Source: Mermis nigrescens | Lineage: Eukaryota; Nematoda; Enoplea; Mermithida; Mermithidae | Direction of reading: 5' to 3' | NCBI GenBank assembly: GCA_036768485.1 | Contig: JAVLUZ010000419.1 | Location: forward strand, 57,296 to 121,295 | DNA: 64,000 nt | The notes under the pieces: generated by a model | What the model was told of the DNA's origin: nothing | Database searches by the model: none | Seen by the model: only the letters and a program-made list of their open reading frames with translations | Position numbers and translations under genes: made by a program | Part shown: positions 14,501 to 26,500 of the stretch, piece by piece | Numbering within the stretch: position 1 is the stretch's first letter | How the letters are laid out: the number at the start of each line of letters is the position of its first letter

Positions 14501-17500
14501 ATGTCATTAATACGAGTAGGTATCATCCAACGCGTAGCGCCTGAAAAATTTGAGAAATTATGGTCACTGAGGGCCAAAAATCATTGCAAATGGCATATCC
14601 ATTCTTTATCTCGCCGAGTATTTTTGGCCAAGGGGGTGGGCGGCCGCCCCCGCCCTCTCCCTTGAATCCGCCCCTGATAACATATTTCTTGTCGTTGTAT
14701 TTCGCATTGCGGTTGCTCTATCTGTGCATCTATTTAGTTCACTTGCGGAACAGATGCGCAAACTTAATTTTGACGACTGGATCGCTATGATATGCGTTTT
14801 GGTAGATAAATTGCAATTATTGATAACTAAAATCAAGGTAATTTGTTTTTCAGTATTTTTAAGTTCTGCTTCGTGTACGTATCAGTAATCAATGAGTCTA
14901 TTTTATGGCTTTTAGCAATGCTTGGTCATAGTTCATATTCGAAGAGATCGTATCTAAGGCGTTAACTCGACAATAACGCTTTGTTACTGTTCGCGGTTAT
15001 TTGTGTTTTTCGCACATACAGAGGTCCTTTAAACAGCGGCGTAGCTAGGGGGCTGGGGGACTAGTTCCCCAAGTTTTTGAGGTATAAATGTTTTTACAAG
15101 GGTCCCCTAGGGGAAAAACTTGGAAATTCTTAAAGCACATAAAGCACATATGAAATACCGCCAGAATAGATTTTTTAGCTAACAAGCCCAAAATTCTTAG
15201 GCGCTTCGCGCCTTATTTATTTATACTCGTATATAAGAAATTTGCTTAGTATGATTGAAATCATATTTGATTTTTTAGATTTTTTCTTCTCTATATGTAG
15301 ATATCGTTGAAACCACTATTTTTGCCCATCCGTAAGCACACATGGGCGTGAATGGTTTAGGGTATGCACCCCTTCTAGAAATTGAAAACCCCTCGCAGAT
15401 TACCGTAGACTTCCTTCAGAATTTTATTTTTAGTAACATTTTTGGCGATTTTTGGCAGTTTTTGGCGATTTCAACCCATCCAGAATTTTCTTGCTGCCCA
15501 CGTATGTCCATAAGTAGTTGTTGAGATATGTAACTTTAAAATTCTCGTCTCCTTTAAATCAGAAGACCAGCTACGCCACCGCTTTTAAGAAGTTTGTAAT
15601 ATTTTTGTCTTTCATGGACGTTTTGTCAAAAATTCTCATTTAGAATCTCCTGCTAAACTCTAATTTGCACGATGTTTCCTAAAAATTACAATTATTTTGA
15701 CTTTGTATCTGTATAATTATATTATTTTAAGAAATTTGATCAATTTTTATCTAAAACCGAATTCAGAGTCTCGTTCGACTAAACTTTATAGCGCAGAGCG
15801 AGTGCGATATTAGTAGATTGTAAACAGACGTACTTAAAAGCCGTTAAAAATCATTCTAACATGTTTTTTATGTCCGCGAACAGTGGCGGGTCCAGTATAC
15901 GCAAGCTATTCGTTTTAAAAATGGCCTTTCTAGCCGTTTTACATTTTCTACCCGTCTAGTGCAATATTTTTCCATAAAGTTTCAAACTTTTTGATTGTTT
16001 CGTGCGAAAAACTGATTTAAATTTAATTGATTTTGGCAAAACTTGGGCGTAAAGTAGATGGATGTTTGGAGACCCGAATCACTTATCAATTTCCTGTATT
16101 TTTATGTTTGACACAATATATATTAGCGCGTTAAAGCATGTAACTCGAAGCGCCGAAAATTTGCATAGTATGTTAGTGGTAAAACTTGTGAGAAAATTAC
16201 ACAAGAACTTATTCTTGTCGCAAAAAGATGGCTTCCGTGATGATGCCAAGAAAATAAATTGCTGTTATTAGTAATTTATGTTGGGTCTGCCCCGCTTGGC
16301 TATCCTGGATACTGGCCTGACTAGTACGAATCCTTATGAACCAACCCGGTTTGAAATTTTCTTTCAGCGACCATACCACTGCACCGAACGTCCCATTCTG
16401 GCTGTACCAAAGTTTTTGTAGCAGAAAATTCATGAGCAGTAGGAATCTCCTTAAGATGACCAGATTTTTGAAATTTTGTTTGACCGACTATTCCACAGCA
16501 CCGACTGTCTCACCTGGTCGACTAGGCTTAAGTTTTTGTAGCAGAAAATTGATGAATAGTAGGAATTCCTTTAGAAGTCAACTAGATTTTTGAAACTTTG
16601 TTTGGCTGATCATTAGGGATGTTTCGATTCCAGGTTTTTCAAAAAAATCGGTTCCGGTTCCGGTTCTTTGAAAATAAGAATTTCGGTTCCGGTTCCGGTT
16701 CTTGCGTAAGTTGGAACCGTCGGTTCCGGTTCCGGTTCTACGACTAGAGAACCGTCGGTTCCGGTTCCGGTTCTCGGTTCCTGTGTTAAGGTGTGTACGC
16801 TCTTGATAGCTTGACTTCACCGGAACGTGTGACGATGTAATCGAAAAATAAATTATTCAGGAAGTCGTTTCTATCTGGCAACTGCACGTTCAAATAAGTT
16901 TTACGTCTAGTTGACAATTTACTTATAAATCACTGAATATTATCCATGTGTTTCTTAATTGGAGGCTTATACGAAATCGAAATGCTTAATTCATGACGAA
17001 GATCTGCTCCAATTGTGGAAAGAGAAGTTGAAGAATTTGCCGATTCTCGCCTTTATAGCTAAGCAGTATCTTGCAGCCAGTGGTGGATCTAGGATTTTCC
17101 TAAAGGGGCAGAATCCCAACTTTTCCAAAAACAGTCGAAAATAGGTCCAAGAATTTGCCCTTAACGCGCGAAACGGCTTTTTTTCGGCGTTTTACAATGT
17201 ATACTTTTACATTAAATCACTTTTGACGCAATATTTTTTTCTTGAAATTTCAAAATTTTCGACAATTTTGTATTTTGTGCTAAAAATCACTAAAATTCTA
17301 TGACTTTATCAGAATTATGGCGCGAAGCAGTTTTTTTTCTGTACAAGGTCCGTTTGACATGTACAAAGATGATCCCCAAAAGTCTTTGTACATTGTGTAC
17401 ACACAAATTTTTGGGTACTATAATATGATACAGTAGGGATTTTAGTGTGGTAAAAACAGAGTTGTTCGACTTTTGGTAGTGTATTTCAGCTAATTTATGG

Positions 17501-20500
17501 GTCTCTAAGGGCGAAAATCACTAAGAATCGTCCTAAAACGGCGCGAAGCGCCTAAAAATTTGACAATTTTCCTTTCGAAATGCAGTTTCTGCCAATATGA
17601 AGATAAATAGAGCATACAATCAGTCATTTCGACGCGAAGCGCCGTAAATTTCTGCGAATTTTAGACCTTTTTAGTAATTTTTGTCTCCAAAAATCTTCGT
17701 ACATGTACAAAGACGGTCCCGAAAAGTCTTTGCACATCGGAAAAAATCTTTGCCGAATACAAGAAAAGCGTGGCGCGAAGCGCCAAAATTTTGTGAGATT
17801 AAGACGGATAGACGTCAAGAAGGATGATTTACAGCTTGATTTACTGTATTTATAGCATTTGATGCAAAACATCGAAATTTTTAATTGAAAATAGAAGAAA
17901 ACTATGCAAAAATAGCTGTTTCTGCTGCTAAAATTGTCTTGAAACCTACATGAACAGAAAATGGCTTCCAGGTGGCCAGGAAAGTAAATAAATGTCATTA
18001 ATTGGTATCATCCGGCGCGTAGCGCCGAAAAATTTGAGAAATTATGGTCACTGAGGGCCAAAAAATAATTGCAAATTGTATATCCATTCTTTATCTCGCC
18101 AAATATTTTTGGCAAATGGGGGCGGCCGCCCCCCGCCCTCCTTAGATTCGCCCTGCTTGCAGCGCCAGCTACAAGCGTTCCATCGGAACAGCTGTTCACT
18201 TGCACTGGAATCATTTACGACCCTCTCAGAAACAGGCTACATGGCGAAAAAGCAGAACGACTGTTATTTCTAAAATATAATTTACCCGGAGCAATACTAA
18301 GTTTTAGTCTGTAAACTTTTGGGTAATAATAGGTTGAATTGCTGCTTCATGTCTTCACTAAATTTCGTGAAGTTCGATTTTTAACTCTAATTTTAAAAAA
18401 CCGATAACCGACTCCAAAAAAGATAGGTTCCGGTTCCGGTTCTTAGAATATCAAAAAATCGGTTCTCGGTTCCGGTTCCGGTTCCAAAAAAAATGGTCGG
18501 TTCCAGCCGGTTCCGGTTCCCGTTAACCGGCACATCCCTACTGACCATGCACTCTTTTTTGATCGAGGTCCCTTTGTTACATGAACAAAGATGGTCTCCA
18601 AGAGTCTTTACTTTTTTATATGCAAATTTTGTGTGCTGAAACATAGTACCGTAGCGTTTTCAATGCGGTAAACCAGGGTTTTTCGACCTTCGGTAGTGTA
18701 TTTTAGCTAATATCTGGGTTTCTGACGTAAAAACTACTTAACATTGACCCGAAATGGCGCATTCATTTTTAGAATACTTTACACGTCTCAATTTATAAAC
18801 GGAGAAGATGAAAAAAACTAAAAGCAGCTTAAGACATTTTTTCGTCCGCTACCAGACTGTAAACTTTTAATTGTCAGAACTAATTCCATATTGACTTTAT
18901 AAGCACCCGGTCAAATTCTACGTCCTTTCGAATGTATTACTTTTTCTACAGAAAGTTTTTTTTGGTTTCTCAAACGTAGAAGTTGACAGACATAAGAATG
19001 TTCAAATGTGACGAAAATGTGTTTTTAAGTCCCCAGATTTTAACACTCTTTACAATGCGTTTCCGTAAGTAAGTCACTTTTGAAAAAATTAAAAAAGTAT
19101 GTTTGAGACAGGTCAATTGTGTACATTTAAAAAACAGACTAAACAGAGAGCAAAACCGAGTTAGATAACCGTGGTAACACGTTATCGGACAAGAAAACTT
19201 AAATGTTATAACGTTAGGCCAAAACTTATAACGCTCAACGCTACCTGGTAATTTAATGCAAAGAAAAAAGTCGAATTCCTTATTTTTGATAATCTGTCTT
19301 TTAAAAAACCGCATATCAGATGTGCCCCAGTATTGCTGTAGGGGGCCGCCATATGTTAGGGATACCCTAGTATATTAAGGTTACGCGCTACCTATGATCT
19401 TAAACGGTTTCGACTGTTAGATCTTTATATAACTGAATTTCTACGCTCCGCCGTATTTACCCAATCTACAATAATCTTTTGTATTCCGAAGAGGCATTCT
19501 GATAAAACTCGAAAAGCGCTATCTTGGCTGCGAAATTGTTTTTGACAGTACAAATTTTGTGGACTAATTGGTCATATCTAACAAAAAGTTTCCCGTATTC
19601 TACATGCCCCTCTGTTGGCGTCTCGATAAGTATAGCCGATTTTTTTAGCATTTGTTAGCATCATTGCTGGATTTGTTAGAATTGATTGGCGATGTTTTTC
19701 ATGACTCGACGATAATTTCGGCGGAGTGAGGTTTAAATATGTTTTTAGTATGCCCTAGATGAAATGAGTATTTCTTGATTAGGCAAACATCAGTTGCTAG
19801 TCTTGATATATTAGCAGACACTACTTTGTATTTGAAAAAGCAAATGGACACCTGCATGCTACACGCCATTTCATTTGCGCAGGAGAGGATGGTTCGTGTT
19901 GTAGCCGCCAGGTTCAAGGTGAAATTATATATTCGCTTTTTAAACTATTATTTTGAAATTATTATTACTTTAAACTTTATATGAAAGTGTGTGTATGCGT
20001 ATATTTTTTGCATTTTTACACACTGCGTCTTACATTTTATTTTATATTTTATGTCTGCAAGCGGTGCATCTGAAATCTGTTCCATTCCAATTAGTCTATT
20101 TTTCGTCTTATGGCTTAAAAATTCTTGTTACTGTATCAAAATATTTTCTAGTTTAGGTCGCTCCGGTGGTTTGCTAATGCATTAGCGTTTTAGGTAAATC
20201 ATATTAAACATTGACCAGAAGAAGTTTTAATCAACTCGCCGTTTCAAAAGCATAATAGAAATTACCCATACGATGAACAATTTATACAGTAATAAGAATT
20301 TCTAAGCCAAAATAAGAGAAAATTCGTTGTTTGGCATGAAACAAGCCGTAGACTTGCGCCGGGTCGCTTTTTCACCTGAGTCTGACTATGCCTTGTATAA
20401 CATTAGTGCATATGTACAGCATGGAAATTCTGGGGGATGTTCGGGCCCGGATAATTTTTTACAAGTGCCTTTTTCGGCTATAGCAAACGATGGTTACACG

Positions 20501-23500
20501 TCAAAAACACTGTTTTTTGAAGTTTTGGACATGCTTGTTCATTCAAGAACATAAAAACATGAAAAATATGACCAAAAATTGAGCCAATTGATCAAAATAT
20601 AGTCAAAAAATTTGTATACGGCGTAAATTTGTGACTTCTGAGCGGTGGCGGATCTAGGATTTTCCTAAGGGGGAGGTAGGTAACCTAACTTTTCCAAGAA
20701 CAGTCAAAAATAGGTCAAGAAATTTGCCCTTCTCGTGCGAAATAGTCCTTTTCGGTGTTTTACAGTGTCTATTCCGCTTTTGACGCAGAATTTTTGAAAA
20801 ATTTTGAAATTTCTGGCAATTTTGTGCGAAAAAATCAATAAATATGTTTGACTTCAGCGGAAATCCGTCACGAAGCGCCGAAAATTTGTGAAATTTGGGC
20901 TGAAGGATGTCCAGAAGCTTGATTTAGTGCTAGATTTCCTGTATTTGTTGCGCTTATGGCTAAAGTCGAAAATTTGAAAGTTATGCTCGAAAATTGAAGA
21001 TATCTATGCTGAAATTGCTATTTGTGCTCTTGAAATTGTTGTTGGAAGCTACTAAATAAGCAAAAAATGGCTCTGGGTCGCAAAGAGAGTAAATAAATGT
21101 CATACAAATTCGAGAAATCATGGTCACTGACGGCCCAAAATCAACGCAAATTACATATCCATTCTTTATCTCACAAGATGTTTTGGGCCAATGAGGGTGG
21201 CGGCCCCCTACCCCCCCCCCCTTTAATCCGTTCCTGCTTTCTCAGCTAAAAAATGAGCTGAAAACGCTTAAATAGCACACTTTTCACAATTTTCACGAAA
21301 AACTGACAATTCTTGGTGGGTCGGAGGCGCAACCATCTCGCTTGGATCAGTAGCCATGCTAATGGGGAGTGGGGTCAAAATCCTCTTCCCAACATGCGTA
21401 ATTATATGTATGCAGCACCGTAACCAGGATTTTATTTTGGAGGAGGGAGCTTGAAATTTTTGAAGTCAAATATCTCGAGAATCGTCAGGAGCATAGGTGC
21501 AATAGGTCAGGGTCGACAGGGGGTAAATCTTAGAAATACAAAGCATCAAATTGAAGGTTCACGATTTTTTTGTTGCTTAAGCCATTAAAATGGTCAAAAT
21601 AGCCTATAAAACGTATTTTTGTTGTAATTTCGCATTTTTAGTCCCTTTTGGCTGCATTATATCTCTTTATTACAAAAAAACAGAAATTGATCAATTTTTG
21701 GTACATTAAAGTACTAATCCGGGACGAAGCGTCGGAAAATTTTGACATTTTTTTGTTCTTGACCTCAAAAATGATGCAAAAAGAACGTTCCGTCAGCTCA
21801 AAATCGCCGGATAGTACATTTCTGGTTGACCCTTCAGCGGGGAGTAATACCCCTCTTACCCGTCCCCCCGCGTGCGCATGCATAGTCAGGAGCTATGCAA
21901 AAATAAATGCGTTTTTGATTGTTTCTCGACTAGATTTTGCAGCGCTAAAAAAATTTTTTCAACTAAAAAATTCTTGCATTGTTCTGTATACAAAGGCTAT
22001 TGCCTAAATTGTTCGCAAGACTGAATTTCAGTGTCTAGTGGAAGCGCATAATGATTTATATTATTCCAGGATTAGTTTTGGACGTTTAAAACGCGTGTTC
22101 GGGGCTAAACATATGGGCATTAAGTATGACATTCGAGCGCGAAGCGCGTAATTTTTTAAGAATTTGGCGCGAAAAATTTGCTTTGGCGGTCTTTTACATA
22201 GATGCATTTTAAGGATTTTCCTTTTTTCTTTTGGGGGACCTTTGTGAGAAACAAAATTTTTTTCGTTTAGGGAGGCAGAAACTGCCTATCACTTGCCCCT
22301 TCCCCACTTAGCGACGGGCCTGCTTATATGTTTGACCTGCAAGCAGGTGCGTTTCAGGTATCAGGATTCGCCCAATGGGATTAGGTACGGTCCCAAGAAG
22401 GCTTCCTAACAAAGCGATACAATTTTTCCATCTTTTCGTGCATTAGGGGTATGGGTGTCGGGAGGGAGAGGAGAAGTCTCCTACTGTCGCCTGAAAATAG
22501 CTGGCGCAGTGAAGAACATAGGTTGGTTTTTACGATTCAGCCATTTTTGTCTTGATTCTGCAAATTTTTTCCGGCACTCAGGGCCAAGGTTGTAGTATTC
22601 TATTCAGTAATGACATTAATCAAGAGCGTCGCCAGGGGTTGGCACAGAGGGCATCTCCCTTCCCGAGACCAAATCAAGAACTTTTTTAATCAAAACGTTC
22701 ATTTGATAGCGAAAATTTTGGCACTTCGCGCCTATTATGCTTTAAAACGTATTTACTAGCGTGTACAATCGACATAGATATTCTTCTTCTTGTTAGATTG
22801 CTATGCTTTTTTCTCACTTGTTTTACTTTTAAAGTAACTCTCCAAACATGCGTGTACAGGGGCGTAACCAGCCGGGAGGCCCCCTTCCGAAATGGAATAA
22901 TATTTTTATTTTTCACAAGGGTCCCTCAGAGTAAAAAATAGAAATTCTCCAGGTCAAGGACAGCCAAAATGCGTTTCTAGCGCACTTTTGAGCCACTAAA
23001 CCCAAAATTTTACGGCGCTTCTCGCCGGATTTCTTATTTTCTATCTTATTTCTTACCTTAGAAGCCCAGATTTGACTTAAAAATAGCGTATATCTCAACA
23101 ATTTCGACGTTTCGCGCCGATTTATTATTTTCTTCGTTAGTTTTCTTTGCAAAACTGCAAAATTAAATGCAAAGACAAGTATTTCGAAATGTTTCGTAGT
23201 CGAGCTTTAACTTGATATTGAGAAATTAGTCGTGCAGATACCTTAAAGGATATATTCTTGATATCCAAGTTAGAAATCGAGCTGGAAAATTTTCCAATTC
23301 TTGTCAAATTTTTTTTCACCATGGCACAGATCTCGTCGAGAAACGCTCAAAAATGTCATTATTTCCGCGTATCTCCTGACGGTTCTCGAGCTATAGAACT
23401 TCAAAAATTTCGCTTCCCCCTCTCCCCCGAAATAAAATCCTGATTATGCCCCTGCGTGTACATTACACTCTTTGCATTTTTGCATGCGGGTTATTAACGT

Positions 23501-26500
23501 TTCATAGTTCGCTCTATAATGCAAATACGTTACAACAATGCCCTTTTGATATGTTTCAACTCTGCAAGATTTGAGACTGTATGCACAAAATCAGAGCAAA
23601 AGCTCTTCTCCCTGTCAAGTTATTTATATGTTCCCATTCGGAAAAGTTGGCTACTCGGGGTACATTTCTACCAAATTTTATATAACTTGCGCAACATATA
23701 CGGGTAAAACGATCTATTACATACTTTGATAAGGTACCTTTAGTTGATGCCATAATTTCACTTCATGTTTTAAGTAAATTTTTCGTGCTTTCTTGATGCC
23801 AGTGAACAGAACCTGAATAAGATAAGTAAAAAACTGAATTCTTTAGCTAAATTCTTATTTTAGTCTCTTTCGGATTTTTGAAAATTTGTTGGATTTCTCA
23901 TGTCTATGCTGTTCACCTCATGTTGATGCTCTCGAAGTTTTTACCTGCATTTATGTATGTCTAAGAAAAATCAGAAATCATGAATGATATAATAAGAAGA
24001 TAGATTGTATTGTAATATAGTCGTTTTGGCCTATTTTCATAATATTTTCAAGAATAAATACGTTTTAATGAATAAAAGCAACTCGTAGTATCATGCAGTC
24101 GGTGATTCAGACATTTGCCTGTTCGAAATCATTTTTGACATATTCGCTATTTTAAGTCAAATCTGGGCTTCTATGGTAAGAAATATGATGGGAAAAATTT
24201 TGAGTTAAGTAGCTTGAAATTGTGCTAAAATACATTTTGGCTGTAATTTTAATAGACTTCGAGAATTTTTGATTTTTCCTTTGGGGACCATTGTGAAAAC
24301 ATAGAAATATTTTTATTTCAGGGGAGGGCGTCCCCCTCCCCAATCCCGGCTGGTTACGGCCCAGTATGTATGCATATCGTATCATGAATCGTACATGATG
24401 ATGATGATTATCCGTTCAGTCGGATCCGACTTTCGGCCAGTTTATGGATCATCGATCGCCACGCTTGTCTTTTATTGACTGCTTCTTTCAGTTATTTCAA
24501 TGACTTGTTTATGTCCGTTTTGCCGGTATCAAGCCAACGAGTTCTTTGGCGTTCTCTTCTGCGCTTTCCATTGACTTTTCTTAGCATTATTGATGTTTTC
24601 AATGAATTGGCGCGCATAACATGGCCAAAGTACGATAGCCATTGTTTGGTGATCTTGCCCTCTAGCGAGATTTTCGGCTTGATGCGGTTCAAAATTGCCT
24701 TGTTGGTTGTTGTGGCTGTCTATGGTATATGTAAGATTCTCCTACAGCACCATAATTTGAACGCGTCAATTTTCCTTCTATTCATTTTACTGATCATCCA
24801 GCATTTGCAACCATGCATCATTATCGGAAAGACAATCGCATCAGCCAATCTGGTTTTTGTTGTGATTCTGATATCGTTGGTTTTCCAGATCTTTCCCATT
24901 CCTAGCATCGCGGTTCTACTGAGTGTGATCTGTCTCTTGATCTTGGGTACCGATCCGCCATTGTGATCGATTTTGGAGCCAAGGAAGATGAAATTTTGGA
25001 CCGATTTAATTTCTTTGTTGTTGATTTTTATTTTTGCCATGCCATTGCTGGCCGCGGCCATGACTTTTGTTTTCTTGAGTTGCAATGCCATATGTTCACT
25101 TTCTTCTTGAACTCATCGGATCAGATAATCCAAATCCTTTTAACTTCCGGCGAGCAAAGTACCGTCCATGTATCAACGGTTGTTGATGTCCCTGCCACCG
25201 ATTTTGAGTTCGACTTGTGATTCATCCAAGTTGCGGCGTCTCATTATTGTTTCCACATACAGATTGAAAAGGGCTCGCGAAAGGATGCAGCCTTGACATA
25301 TGCCGTTCTGGATTTGAACCGATCCGTATTTCCATAAGCTGTTCTGGTCGCTGCTTCCTGGTTTTGGTAAAGCGATCTTATGATTTGTTGGGTGTGTTCC
25401 GGGAGGCCCATTTGTTTTAGACATTTTCAAAGTTTGTCGTGCTTGACACAATCAAATGCTTTGCTGTAGTCAATGAAACACGTGTACATGTTCTTTTGAT
25501 ATTCCCGGGTCTTCTCTATAATCCAGCGAAGGTTTGCAATGTGGTCTCTGGTGCTGTGACCTTTGCAGAACCCAGCTTAGACATCTGGCATTTCTTGTTT
25601 GACGATTGCAATGATGGGTTGTTGTATGATCTTCAGGAGAATTTTGCTCGCGTGAAAAATGATGGCAATGGTATGGTAGTTGGAGCATTTTTGTGTGTTG
25701 CCTTTTTGGGAAGCGTGGCAAATATATACTGATCTTGTCCAGTCCTTGGGCCACGAATCGGTGTTCCAAATCTTTCGGCATAGGTCACTTAAGATCTTAA
25801 CTGGTATTGGTTTGAGCGATTTGGGTGGTATGCAATCAATATCTGAGGCTTTCCTAAGGCCCACGCAACCTCTCCTCTTCCTCTAGGATGGCTGGTTTTT
25901 TTCATCTTGTTGTTCCTCATCCAACGGGTTGTCTGTTCAATTGCCCGCATATAGCTCTGTTGTGTACTCTTGCCGCCTTTGCTTGATTTGTTCCTCTTCA
26001 AGTAATAGTTTAGTGTTTTCATCATTGATGGTAGCCGCCTTGCGTGTGTGAATGGAGCCCTACTCTGCTTCATCTAAGCGAAGAGAGCTTGGGTATGGCC
26101 TTGCAGGTTCGCTTCTTCTAATTTCGCACATTGGTCCTTCCAGAAATGCTCCTTGTCTTGCCTGGCTTTTCCCTGAATTCCGTGTTCATCTGTCTGAATT
26201 TGGCAGTGGCACTTGCAGCTTTAGCTGATCGGCGTTTGTTGGCGATTCTGATGGTTTTGTCTGATAGCCATTGTGGTCGTTTTGCTGACTTTTCGAGTTG
26301 GATGATTTCTTCTGCTGTATCCCGCGTTATGCATCGTTTGGGTTTTTTTTTGTTGGTGCTGAGCGCTTTGAACCTATTTTTTACATCAATTGAGTATCAC
26401 AGGGGTATGTTGTCCGAGTCAAAACGCCGCATTGTTGAAGTTCTTTTGATGTTCTTGAATTGGAGTTTTATTTTTTTGACTAGTAGCTGTTGATCAGAGC

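Larger units (their letters stand above)
16953..18314 (+). pseudogene. hAT transposase C-terminal dimerisation domain, split by a MITE
   Basis: Upstream of the MITE the frame reads LLQLWKEKLKNLPILAFIAK QYLAA. It resumes after the right-hand duplication as PATSVPSEQLFTCTGIIYD and RNRLHGEKAERLLFLKYNL, then a stop. This is the hATC signature (W...PxLxxxAxxYLxxPATSVPSERxFSxxGxxxxxxRxxLxxxxxxxLLFLxxNL). The host frame is exactly conserved across the insertion once one 8-bp copy is removed, so the insertion is young relative to decay. The remainder of the transposase is deleted. Confidence 0.85.
16614..18540 (+). mobile_element. hAT element with CGGTTC-rich ends, internally deleted
   Basis: It starts TAGGGATGTTTCGATTCC and ends with the inverted GGCACATCCCTA. 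The flanks are ctgatcat/ctgaccat (7 of 8). Both ends carry dense cggttccggttc repeats. It retains only the C-terminus of its transposase, and a family B MITE that itself holds a family A MITE is inserted inside that coding remnant. Confidence 0.85.

Noticed and set aside
18164..18290. A possible VPS54 exon after cttgcag (CGCCAGCTACAAGCG...)
   Set aside because: The apparent acceptor is one copy of the MITE's 8-bp duplication, and the frame PATSVPSEQLF is a hAT transposase C-terminus continuous with 16953-17077.
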